Of a stretch of DNA of 64,000 bases, positions 44,901 to 54,834 are shown in pieces. The stretch is taken from the NCBI RefSeq assembly GCF_037975245.1, contig NC_092572.1, forward strand, positions 23,792,489 to 23,856,488. Direction: 5' to 3'. This DNA comes from Apostichopus japonicus. Taxonomy: Eukaryota; Echinodermata; Holothuroidea; Aspidochirotida; Stichopodidae. Below the pieces are notes generated by a model. That model saw only the letters and a program-made list of their open reading frames with translations. It did no database searches and had not been told where the DNA came from. Each line of letters opens with the position of its first letter. The stretch's first letter is position 1. The position numbers and the translations under genes are program-made.

Positions 44901-47900
44901 TCCATTGATACCACACCCATTCAAAGTATATAGCTGTGCATGCTGAGGACTTAGCACATCAACTTTCTCTGAAAATTGACAAAACAACAGAAAACTAATG
45001 AGGAGTGAGTAGGCTCAAAAACCCCTTGATGCACATATGCAGGGGCAGAAAATGCATACCTTTGTGGATTATTTGCTAAATAAGACTCAAAACATTCTCT
45101 GTGCAAGGTATTAGCACTCACCAGCCACTCCACTTAGGATACAGACCTCATACAACATTGTGCTACAGCTGGTGTAGACTTGGTCTAGGATACTAACGTA
45201 GCGCCATTATGAACCTGAGGCCTAGGCCTAAGCTAACAACGTTAGGGGTATTTCATGCATTGAAACTGAGTTTTTGTCCTTAGTTAAACACCAGGTACTT
45301 CCAACTTTAGCAAAAATAACCTAAAATATGATTACCATGTACTTTAGGTGCCCACAGATGTCAAATTTCACTGAACTTAGTCGTTCACGTCACACACACT
45401 GCAGGCATTTTGGTCTGATTCTGAAGGATTTTGAATTTCGTGCATTTGGCACCTACTTAGCAGATTCAAGGCAGGAATCATACTACGGAAGCTTTGGTAG
45501 GTCAAGGCTTAATGACCCTATAGTTTATTGGGGAGGAAAAACTGGTCAGAAATGCTCAGAAGGCTGTTCTAGTCTACTGCATAGAAACGCACATGCTCTT
45601 TGTGGTACTTTAAGGCTGTAATACTAATTTATGCGTAAAAATCACCCAAGCTTGAAATTTTCTGACGTTTGCTTGAAAACCATTTTTACACACCATAGCA
45701 ACTACTTTGATCCAAAATTGGGACTTCTAGCACTTAAAATGAAAAATTTGGCATTTTTGCTTAAGGTAGCATACGCCCATTAAAAGCCCCATTGACTTAC
45801 ACACTAAATCACAAAAGTAATGTGGTCTCTAAGTCTAGATAGAAGTTTTCACTAGCTAAACGCTACCCATCACCGGATAGCTGACAAGTTGGCCTTTCAT
45901 GGCACCATCAATTTTCCGTACCATGACCATGAAGATTTTTTGCTATCCGAGCCGGAAGTTTTCGTCACTTGTAAACAAACCTCTTCACTCAGTGGTAAAC
46001 AAATTTCCTACGCTGCTCCCGGGAGGCCTAAAGGGGTCTAAAATTGCCTCAATTGACCCAATTTTCTCACCACAAGTACTTCCATTCATGCTCTTCAACA
46101 TGCAAGCCACAAAAAACTAGATTATGATTGATAACAGGTCACAAAAGATGTTCTCCCGCTGCTTTTCGGCACTTTTCCTGAAGGAGAACAATCGAGCGGA
46201 CTGATATAGACTCTAATAGGAGCATGCCACCACATGGTCCTCTGATGGATAAAACCAATAAACAGCAAAAACAACATCTATAGAGTCACCACGTCTGACA
46301 GATTCTGCATCAAGTGGAGGGGCTAGACTTCCCGTGGATATCAGCCTCTGTACGCCATCAGCATCGTGTGCCCCTAGATGTCTCCGTCTTCTTCTGTTCG
46401 AAGTAGATGAAGACTCTCTACCGAGAAATTGAGATTCCTCTAATAACCTTTCGATATTTTCGTGTAAATATTCGTCTCTCTGCTGGTTTAGCCGTTCCTT
46501 CTCCGGATTTCTTTTTCTTCGCTCTCTTTGGTATGGTCGTCTGTATGCTCCATCGTCATGGTGACGTCTGTTATAATAGAAATCCTCCAGGCTTTGTGGA
46601 TATGAGTTTTTCTTATCCTGCCGTGATGTTACACTGTTTTTCTTGGAATGATCCAGGGGACTGTAGTCGTTGAATAATTGCCGTTCTCCAAAATCGGTGT
46701 CATCAGGAGCAGACTGGAACACAAAATCGCCGATATCCAAGTCACCATCTTCATCTAACTGATAACCTCCATCTTTGAGAAGTTGTTGGATCATCAATTT
46801 CTTCTCCTCATCATCAAAGTTCTCTCTGAGGTAGCTTAGAAATTTATTCAACAGGTCGTCATCATTCAATTCTGAAATCTCATCTGAATCGTCGTCATCC
46901 ATCGAGTGGGAAGGAGTCACATGATTCTGAAGTGCATATCAGAAGAAAGGATCAATTAATGTAGAACGAGGGCATATGAATATTCGTTAATAGACCAAAG
47001 CCAAAAAATTCCTCTCAATAAATGAAATACCAAAGACTGAGTTAAGAATGTTCTCAATGCAGCAACAAATTACTTGTAAGTCACCTGCAAAGAGTAACAT
47101 TTCTTGTGATTGAATAAAACCATAATAAAGAATTTGTATATTCAATCAATGTATATGAAACATCTGTGTCAGATATGTATCTGTTGCATAAGGCAAAAAT
47201 CAAGTAATAATGTTTAAGTAATAATCAGTTACATAATTTGAATGACTTGAATAAGTCATTCAAATTATCTTGACTTAAAATTACTTGAAAAAGTCATTCA
47301 TTCCAAAAATAATTTGAAAAACTTAGGGCACTGTTGATTAATGAACTTTGCCATGTAATTTTTCTAACATGACATGGGTTGGTGTTGATGATGGGATAGT
47401 AAGAGTGAAATACTGCTGAGACATGAATAATTTTTCAAAGATGACTTTGATAACAATATTGATAAATAGACCATTTTCATGCATAGTTCTTAAGATAACA
47501 CTGTTGATGAAGCAACTGTGTTTAGTGATTGGTTAAATGATGACTTGGACAACAATGTTTCCATTGGAACCATATTATGTTGTTTTCATAAACTTTGAAA
47601 ACAATTTTGATGAATGATCAAGCCAAACTACTGCTTTTAAGTTGAACAGATTATAACACTTCATTTTAATTACTGATGCAAATGATGTTATCTTTAGGAA
47701 ACAGTTCATTTTAGAGAAAAGAAAAAGTATAAAGGATTTAAAAAATTAAATTAAACATGCAAAATATGGATTTAAAGAAGGAAAGGGTGGTGCTTTGCAA
47801 AAACAAAAAGTAAAAAAGTATATTAGCTATTCCTTTGTCAGTAATGAAATGCAACTGCACTTTACCTTTCATATGAACAACTCAGTCAAGGTTCAATTCC

Positions 47901-49852
47901 ACCACTCCCCCCCCCCCTTCTCCCTGATTTAATAAATGACAACGTATATGTGAGAGAAGAGAAAGCTCATAAATAATGCTTGAATAAATCAAAATAATTT
48001 TGCTGCCATTGCACTGTTCTTGATGAGCCTAGCTTCACCTCAAGCCTACACCCTCATGCCACCCTGCCCCCTCCCCCTTCTGCCCCGTCCCTTGTAGTAA
48101 AATGCAAGTTTGAAACATCTTTGAAACTGATACAAACATTTTCATGCAGTTAGTATATTATTCATGCGATCAGACACACAGGAAGCCAATTAACTTCCAG
48201 ATTGTTGAAGTGTGAGTGTAAGGGCACTTACTTGCTCAACCTGGAAGTGAATTTGAAAAAAATTAACATAATTTCCAAAGAACCTTTTTTGTTTTGGTTA
48301 ATACTGAAGTAAAACAAGCTGATTTAATGAAGAAGCAATTTCTAATTCAAAATGACACAGAAATAGGTTTCTGCAGAGATTAAACATAACAAGAAAGCAT
48401 CAATATGTTAGGTGCTAATTAAAAAAAGGTTTTATTGAATATCTCTAGGTACCTTACCAAAATATGAAAGTGAAAAAATTTGAGTCAGAACGGATCTACA
48501 CCCATTTCAAAGTGAGATATGAAGAGAAAATAAATGAATTAATGTTACAAATGTTTGGTCTTCTTTGTTTTTCCGTAGGTATGTGCTTGTTCCATATCAG
48601 GTTTGTCCCAAAAAATATCTAAAGAACATGTACACAGTTTAATTGTATCATAAAACAGCTTTTATAGAAAAGACAAAAAAAAAAGACAAAAAAGACAAAA
48701 AAAGAAGTACCCTAAAACAGATATTCTGTTGTGATTGTTATGTTGGTAGAATGTCAATAAAAAAATAATGTTAGGAAGGCTTGGCAATATTACGATATGA
48801 GATCTTCGGTTAAGATGTATCAAACTTGAAAACTTCTTCTGCCATACAAGAGACATGACCTTGCACCTCTCATATATATATTTACAACAGAGCTAAATGT
48901 CACTATTACAAGCCAGCAAGCTCAGCTGCATTTGATAACTTTTACTACTGGACACATTGAAATGAATAACCATTTTTCCCCTATTCATCTATTTCTGATT
49001 ATTTTTCTACTAGAAAAATTTCAGGTTTATGATGAGAAGAATGAAAACACACTAATATTTCTTGGAAATGAAAACCATCTTCTTGTGTTTATGATTAAAT
49101 TGTTGATAAAAAGTGTAATATATTTTGTGCAAGTCATTTTAGTTGTGTTTCCAAGTTTTCCAATGTGGTTATTTAAAAGGTTTCTAAAGGCAAATACTCG
49201 TTATCGAAATGACCCTCTTTTTGAAAAGAACAGCACCAGTTGGTTGAGGGGTTTTGGCTAATTATATTCGTACAAAAGAATTGCAAATGACAAAATGAAT
49301 GCATATTTACCGAGCATTGTGTTAGTTATTATTCAATGTAAAGTAGTGAGTGAAAAGTTTTCAGGATTAGAGCAAAGTGAAATTTATCTTTGATATTTGA
49401 TACTTACAAATACTTCAATGCAAGAGACTTAATTATCTGAAAAATAATATATATCATTTTCATCTTAGCACAAAGAGAAACCAAGTGTTGTGACAAATCA
49501 CAACTGGTAACAAGTCACAACTTGTATCACATTTTAAGTGAAGTGACTACGGGTTTATAACTACATTTCATCTTCATCCTAGCTCACATATATACCCGAA
49601 ACTTGTAATTCATGATATAACCTTTAACTATTATTCACTAAACTAAGTGCAGAATAAACTGACCATTATGGAATTAAACATCTTTGAAAAGACTACGATT
49701 TGCCAGTAGCCGAATCAAGCAGTTTTGCCCTATGTACTCAAATCAATCAATCTGGATTTTCTGAATGATTATTTATCCAATAATAATGAACAGATTACTT
49801 TTTCTATCATTAAACGTGTTATAGAATCTTCTTGCTGACATGGTGTAGTTGT

Positions 49853-49892
<40 letters not shown>

Positions 49893-52647
49893 TTACCCTC
49901 TTCTCAACCAATGCATTAAGACTAAACCTGTTATAGAATCATATTCCATATTAATCCCATGAGGTAGTACCTCTTGTAAAAATCATCTATTCTTCTAAGA
50001 ATAGGTAATATCTACTAAGGTACCTGCCCTCTTCTCAACCAATGCAGTAAGACTAAACCTGTTATAGAATCATCTTCCACATTAATCCCATGAGGTAGTA
50101 CCTCTTGTAAAAATCGTCTATTCTTCTAATAAGAGGTTATATCTACTTAAGAGCCTGCCCTCTTCTCAACCAACGCAATAAGACTAAACTTGTTATAGAA
50201 CCATCTTCCAAATTAATCCCAATCTTCTCAACTAATGCATTAAGACTAAACCTGTTATAGGATCATGATCCATATTTATTTGATGAGGTAGGACCTCTTG
50301 CTGAAATGGTGAAGTTGCATATATATACTTAAGTGCCCTCTACTCAGCCAAGTGAAGTAAGATTGTCCCTGTTTTAGCATCATTTTTCATTGGAATTGAA
50401 TGAGGTTTTTGCACCTCTCATGCTACAATATCTTTTCCAATTAAAACGTTGAGGTACCTCAAATTTATACTTGCCTCTTTCTTAGACGGTTTCTGCAAAT
50501 CCTGATTGCCTGCTCCGTGGTGCCTTTGGAGAGCTTCCTTAATAACTTTGTCTTTAATGTTTGGATGAGTTTTTAGAAACTTCACAGCAAGGATGGTAGC
50601 ATTGACTGGATTGGAATGTTCAAAGTCAAAGTACTGACCTGAATAAAGTAGAAAAGAATAAAATGAACTAACATAGAATAATAAATAAAAAAAATAGAAT
50701 AGAAAAGACTTACAAATGACACTGAACAACTTTAATGAGTAGCAATATTACAGTCTATAAATCACAATAACATTCATCATAACATTTATTAAATGCAGGT
50801 GCAGTTTATAGTTCAATTCAGTTTTTGTCACTATTATGTACCCCTCCCTCCCCCCCCCCCCCTTAGTACCACTGTATCTTAGTGGAGTCAATACATCTAG
50901 CTTGAGTCCCTATTAGTACCATTCATATTAATTAATGAAAGTGTAGTTTATTTCAGCCAATGCCAGTATTTTGAGCCCCTCCCTTACCTCCCACCCCCCA
51001 CCCCCCCTTAGTACCACTGTATTTTAGTGGAGTCAATATGACTAGCTTGAGTCCCTATAAGTACCATTCCGTCTTACTTGAATCATACATGACATCTCCT
51101 GGAATATTCATGTTCCGGTTGAGTATAAATTGTCTGGTCACATCGTCAGTTCCAAATCTCTCTTTACAGAAATTCACTCTGCTTTTGCTTCCTCCAGTGA
51201 CTCCTAACAACGAATAAAATTGAAGGACACCATTTAGGACCGACAACATTTTTTTCCCTGAACAAATTGGAATCGATCACACTAATATCAAAATCTACGT
51301 CTTAGCGAGTAAAATCATTCTTAACTAGTATTTTCCCTCCGATCATGACTGCTCATGATTGTAAACATTTCTTTCATTTGAACATTATTGGTTGCTCCAA
51401 CAGAGAATGACCATGTCGCCCGCCAGAGTAGACAACTTCATGCTCCCCTCTCGCACCCCTCCTACAAAACTGATGGATACCATTTAATATCACCATCTTT
51501 TCGAATCTTACAGAGTACGTAGATAGATAGCTATATGGATACTTCCCTTACCATTCGCATATTTAAACTCTGAAGTGTCTTGTTCATGTCCAGCACACAT
51601 TAACCCCCAGTAGATGAAGGCATCATTGCCGTGACCCTCAAAACTGACGGAGAGGGAAGAACTCTGAACACTGCCTGACATCTTCATAGGTGGGTCCAAC
51701 AGAGGTTTGCCATTCCGCCCATTGTTACCTTAAAAAATAGAAGCAACACCCAAATCAATGGACAACATAATGCATTTTTTGGTATCTAATTACAAATTAA
51801 CAAGGCATAACCTCCTTGAACAACTAGTGGAAGGATTTATCCTTAGGTACTACGTTCGCGAATATGCAACAAATCGGCATATTTTTGGAGAAATTAAGGT
51901 TTTATCAAGAAAGGGACGAAAAGCAATCTTGTACACTGGATTAGGGAAGCAGACATCATGGTCAAAAGCCTGTTGAGGCAGCCTTCCAGACTTTCAAAGA
52001 GGAATGTATCAGAAGCTAAATGAATGTTTGAAAGGTCAAGTAGAAATGGAAAGATTAGCTGTAAGTTAAAATACTTACCTTCCTCCTTGTTTTGTGGGGG
52101 GAGTGGAGGGGGAGGAGGGGAGGGGGAGGTACAGGGGGGAGGGAGGCTATGAAGAGATCAGGAGTAACAGTATGTGTCAAAGGCGGCCATTCTTTAAGTG
52201 TTAATTACCTGGCTGTAGTAGTACAGAGGATAGCCTGGTCCGTAGTTAAAGATGATCATGAAATCTGGTATGTCATCATCGTTGTAGTAACCGGCTCCTG
52301 GTGTGCTGTCAAGGAAAACACATTCATCACACATCAGACTCTTTATCCTCAAGTATCTCAAAAGTGGAATATGACCAGTACAGGCGTGACGATAGCAATT
52401 TCATGTATCACTATATATATATACAAGTATTAAATGACAACAGACAAAATGGAGGTTGAATGAAGGTGCAGATCACAACTTTAAAAATGGCAAATGATGG
52501 CATAATAACGGCATTTAATAATGGCATACGCTGATATCAAACCTGACATGTTCAAAATCATGGGGATATAAGCAATGGATATGACGATCAAGACATATAA
52601 GCTAACAAGTTTGCCTCGGGACATCAATTTCTTAACATGGCATTTAC
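41715..52647 (-). CDS. Gene C: membrane-anchored protein, FG-GAP-like family candidate
   Basis: Exons in transcript order: 52647-52543, about 52305-52209, 51728-51552, 51257-51078, 50638-50475, 46926-46234, 43303-43231, 42611-42546, 41947-41715. From 51728 onward all seven join in phase and give 527 residues to the stop. Near the N-terminus one hydrophobic segment preceded by Lys/Arg suggests a signal anchor with the bulk outside (type II). Luminal or extracellular stretches such as FNYGPGYPLYYYSQ, SVSFEGHGNDAFIYWGLMC and DSIDVVFAVYW recall FG-GAP/integrin-alpha-like repeats of FAM234/ITFG-type proteins. That name is tentative. A composite insertion occupies the 5' splice site of exon 46926-46234, so this allele may not splice normally. 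Confidence 0.6.
42546..42611 (-). CDS. Gene C exon
   Basis: A 66-bp symmetric phase-1 exon (acceptor CCATCAG, donor AGTG|GTGAGA). It encodes QFYGLDHDGFINHVEDICLS, in which LDHDGFI is a short acidic loop. It joins 41947 in phase, skipping a tempting open stretch at about 42260-42350. Confidence 0.6.
43231..43303 (-). CDS. Gene C exon
   Basis: A 73-bp exon (acceptor TGAACAG, donor AGAAA|GTAAGT), phase 0 start. It encodes LILPEEEDCIKQYMDNELQR and MNPE. It joins exactly to the CAT end of 46234 once the insertion is ignored. Confidence 0.65.
43496..43962. repeat. 467-bp direct copy 1 of the composite
   Basis: Identical to 45765-46231 except for two base changes seen (T/A near 43806 and T/C near 43954). 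It includes a 73-codon plus-strand frame starting MAPSIFRTMTMKIFC that is the same in both copies apart from one residue. The frame matches no family I know. Confidence 0.92.
43963..45764. other. passenger segment of the composite, with exon-like pieces
   Basis: A 1.8-kb segment framed by TTAAG and CTTAA. On the minus strand it has two stretches that look like exons of another gene. One at about 44976-44889 follows TTTTCAG, encodes EKVDVLSPQHAQLYTLNGCG and then INGLNW, and ends AG|GTGAGG. The other at about 44336-44281 follows CTTTTCAG, encodes ARDEKALPADPSMDDVSA and ends GCAG|GTAGGG. Neither matches a family I recognise. This suggests, but does not prove, captured host DNA. Confidence 0.4.
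45765..46231. repeat. 467-bp direct copy 2 of the composite
   Basis: Partner of 43496-43962, same orientation and length. Its right end abuts the ACAT duplication inside the former splice site of Gene C. Confidence 0.92.
46234..46926 (-). CDS. Gene C largest exon: acidic then basic region
   Basis: Exactly 231 codons from acceptor ACTTCAG to the former donor CAT|GTGAGT. It opens with SMDDDDSDEISELNDDDLLN and IQQLLKDGGYQLDEDGDLDI (acidic, one possible calcium-loop-like DEDGD), passes to a basic stretch with RRPYQRERRKRNPEKERLNQ and a five-Arg run (possible furin-type site), and ends DSIDVVFAVYWFYPSEDH. In the present sequence the frame runs into the composite insertion and stops at 46213-46215. 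Confidence 0.75.
46927..49850. other. Gene C intron, AT-rich
   Basis: No exon or known repeat family was recognised in this 2.9-kb part of the 3.5-kb intron, apart from the palindrome at 47233-47268 and homopolymer runs near 47908 and 48680. Confidence 0.6.
47233..47268. repeat. 16-bp perfect hairpin
   Basis: ATAATTTGAATGACTT and its exact reverse complement, separated by GAAT. The half-site AAGTCATTCA recurs about 30 bp downstream as AAAGTCATTCATT. Confidence 0.9.
49857..49890. repeat. (AT)n microsatellite
   Basis: About 34 bp of alternating AT, directly next to the 131-bp tandem repeat. Confidence 0.95.
49896..50400. repeat. 131-bp tandem repeat
   Basis: Marker CTCTTCTCAACCAATGCA recurs at about 49898, 50029 and 50160 (131-bp steps), then as a partial copy at 50222 and a decayed one near 50335. 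All share CTAAACCTGTTATAGAATCAT and ATGAGGTAGTACCTCTTG. Confidence 0.85.
50475..50638 (-). CDS. Gene C exon with GC donor
   Basis: A 164-bp exon (acceptor TTATTCAG) encoding YFDFEHSNPVNATILAVKFL and then a helical stretch KDKVIKEALQRHHGAGNQ. The end is GAAAGAG|GCAAGT: a GC-AG intron, with the rest of the donor perfect. The join to 46926 is phase 0. No GT donor nearby keeps the frame. Confidence 0.65.
51078..51257 (-). CDS. Gene C exon
   Basis: A 180-bp symmetric phase-1 exon (acceptor TTGTTCAG, donor TTCAA|GTAAGA). It encodes LSVLNGVLQFYSLLGVTGG and then VNFCKERFGTDDVTRQFILN. No domain was recognised. It contains one Cys. Confidence 0.65.
51552..51728 (-). CDS. Gene C exon
   Basis: A 177-bp exon (acceptor TTTTTAAG, donor AATG|GTAAGG). 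It encodes NGRNGKPLLDPPMKMSGSVQ, then SSLSVSFEGHGNDAFIYWGL and a single Cys. It joins 51257-51078 in phase. The 'GNDAFIYW' beat reads like a beta strand of a propeller blade. Confidence 0.65.
52209..52305 (-). CDS. Gene C exon: FG-GAP-like strand
   Basis: The donor is AGCCAG|GTAATT. The acceptor is either TTGACAG at 52306 or CACCAG at 52298. Only the latter joins the anchor exon in phase (G + GA). It encodes YYNDDDIPDFMIIFNYGPGY and then PLYYYSQ. The acidic loop followed by a hydrophobic strand resembles an FG-GAP calcium loop. The join to the next exon (51728-51552) is out of phase, so a small exon is missing between them. Confidence 0.5.
52543..52647 (-). CDS. Gene C exon: transmembrane anchor
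   Basis: A 105-bp exon (acceptor TTGCACAG, donor TCAG|GTTTGA), phase 1 at both ends. It encodes KCHVKKLMSRGK and then the hydrophobic run LVSLYVLIVISIAYIPMIL. The basic side lies N-terminal, so the inside-positive rule puts the N-terminus in the cytosol. The first exon with the start codon was not found. Confidence 0.6.
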
Positions 52648-52911
52648 CTGTGCAAAGATTTAGGATTAGTTTTTTATAACACTGTGAAACATGCACACTT
52701 TACACTCCACATCAATGCTTGTCTCAAGTTGGTCATTGCATTTATGAGTACTACATCTACCAAGGCAAATGCTTCATCAAGTTGAAATTACATTTTGAAA
52801 TATCTCCAACATCTCTCCATCTGTTTTAATCAATTGTATACACTCCATCTTTACTTGTATGTTTCTTCTTACTAATCTATACTCGATTGTCGATGGGGAT
52901 CCTCAGCATTT

Positions 52912-54240
52912 ACACAGAGGGTTCTAACAGAGGTGTAGATACAGTTCTGGATCCTATTGCATGTGATCTACACTGCACATATATTTCCAATGACTTTGTA
53001 AAGTGCTGTAACGTATCCAAATCTTTGTGCTAGTTTTGAAAATAGGTTGACGCAGAGGGTTCTAACAGAGGTGAAGATACAGTTCTGGATCTTATTGCAT
53101 ATGATCTACACTGCGCATAGATCTCCAATGACTTTGTAAAGTGCTGTAGCATATCTTAATCTATGTGCTAGTTGTGAAAGTAGGTTGACGCAGAGGGTTC
53201 TAACAGAGGTGTAGATACAGTTCTGGATCCTATTACATGTGATCTACACTGCGTATAGAGCTCCAGTGACTTTGTAAAGTGCTGTAACATATCTTAGTCT
53301 ATGTGCTAGTTGTGAAAGTAGGCTAACGCAGAGGTTTCTAACGGAAGTGTAGATACAGCTCTGGATTCCATTGCATGTGATCTACACTGCGTATAGATCT
53401 CCAGTGACTTTGTAAAGTTCTGTAACATATCTAAATCTATGTGTTAGTTGTGAAAATAGGTTGATGCAAGAGATTCCAACAGAGGTGTAGATACAGTTCT
53501 GGATCCTATTGCATGTAATCTACACTGCGAATAGATCTCCAATGACTTTGTAAAGTGCTGTAACATATCTAAATCTATGTATTAGTTGTGAAAGTAGGCT
53601 GACGCAGAGGGTTCTAATGGAGGTGTAGATACAGCTCTGGATTCCATTGAACGTGATCTACACTGCGTATAGATCTCCAGTGACTTTGTAAAGTGCTGTA
53701 ACATATCTAAATCTATGTGTTAGTTGTGAAAATAAGTTGATGCAAGAGATTCCAACAGAGGTGTAGATACAGTTCTGGATCCTATTGCATGTAATCTACA
53801 CTGCGAATAGATCTCCAATGACTTTGTAAAGTGCTGTAACATATCTAAATCTATGTATTAGTTGTGAAAATAGGTTTACACAGAGGGTTCTAATGGAGGT
53901 GTAGATACAGCTCTGGGTTCCATTGAATGTGATCTACACTGCGAATAGATCTCCAATGACTTTGTAAAGTGCTGTAACATATCTAAATCTATGTGCTAGT
54001 TGTGAAAATAGGTTTACACAGAGAGTTCTAATGGAGGTGTAGATACAGCTCTGGATTCCATTGAATGTGATCTACACTGCGTATAGATCTCCAGTGACTT
54101 TGTAAAGTGCTAACATATCTAAATCTATGTGTTAGTTGTGAAAATAGGTTTACACAGAGGGTTCTAACAGAGGTGTAGATACAGTTCTAGATCCTATTGC
54201 CTGGGATCTACACTGCGCATAGATCTCCAATGACTTTGTA
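52912..54240. repeat. 138-bp satellite, ~9.6 copies
   Basis: Units begin GCAGAGGGTTCTAACAGAGG and contain GTGTAGATACAG, GATCTACACTGCG and CCAATGACTTTGTAAAGTGC. Starts lie near 52913, 53053, 53189, 53327, 53466, 53604, 53741, 53880, 54017 and 54155. Two sub-types alternate (AACAGAGG-TGGATCC and AATGGAGG-TGGATTCC). The array ends abruptly in CTTTGTAA at the edge of the duplicated block of Gene D. Confidence 0.92.
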
Positions 54241-54427
54241 AGCCAGTCAGTAGGGCTGATATCTATTGGCTAAATGTGCCAAATAAAAATTCCAAGGGTG
54301 GAGCACAATGGTGATGTTCCAGAATACTCAAAGCTTCTATTTTTGACAACAAAAATCTTGCTACAAGTACCTATTTTCTGATATGTGTGTTTTCTACATC
54401 ACTAGCAGATGATGACGGATGAGAATC

Positions 54428-54834
54428 TTAAACTTGGTGTTCTTCTGGTGGTTCTCCATCACTGAATCGTATGTGCTTTGCCCTCTTAGGACTGACACTC
54501 TTGCTCTCTGTGTCTTCAAAATGTGTGTGCTTTACCCTCTTCAAACTGATGTTCTTTCTCTCTGTCAAGCTGAATTTGCTTTGTCCTCTGCCTCTTCCAG
54601 CTGACGCACTTTCTCTTGACTCCATGATGCTTGTGCTTTGCCCTCCTCCTTGACTGACTGACGCTCTTTCTGTCTCTGTCGCCAACATGATTTTGCTTTG
54701 TCCTCTTTGTCTTCCGACTGACACTCTTTCGGTCTCTCTGGCATCAAGATGTTTGTGCTTTGAGTTGTATTTGCTTGAATTTCTTTCTCTATCTTCATTT
54801 CTGTTTTTAATTTTAATCTTTTGATCTCCTAAGT
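54428..54834 (-). CDS. Gene D terminal exon, charged-tail form
   Basis: A 407-bp exon (acceptor GATTGCAG) ending at TAA 54428-54430. It encodes degenerate 17-22-residue repeats with the pattern E-R-x-S-V/A-x-x-x-R/G-G-Q-S (ETERVSVGRQRGQSK, ETERASVSQGGGQST, ESASAGRGRGQSK) and ends SVSPKRAKHIRFSDGEPPEE. PKRAKH is a possible nuclear localisation signal. It is a sister of the exon at 59671-59909. Confidence 0.6.

Larger units (their letters stand above)
43496..46231. mobile_element. composite insertion with 4-bp target duplication at a splice donor
   Basis: A 2736-bp block bounded by two direct 467-bp copies (43496-43962, 45765-46231) and flanked on the outside by ACAT (43492-43495 and 46232-46235). 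The inner flank of both copies is TTAA. Each copy starts GGTAGCATAC and ends GTATGCCACC or GCATGCCACC, so each has its own near-perfect 10-bp terminal inverted repeat. Removing the block restores ...GAC CAT|GTGAGTTCC, a proper exon end for Gene C. This looks like joint movement of two small TIR elements with the DNA between them, or a non-autonomous LTR-like unit. Confidence 0.8.

Noticed and set aside
43496-46231. Two independent MITE insertions
   Set aside because: Each copy alone has different left and right flanks (ACAT/TTAA and TTAA/ACAT). Only the pair as a unit has matching outer flanks and an intact site when removed.
43496-46231. Ordinary LTR retrotransposon
   Set aside because: The copies do not start TG and end CA, no primer-binding site or polypurine tract was seen next to them, and no gag-pol is present. 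It is kept as an alternative but is not preferred.
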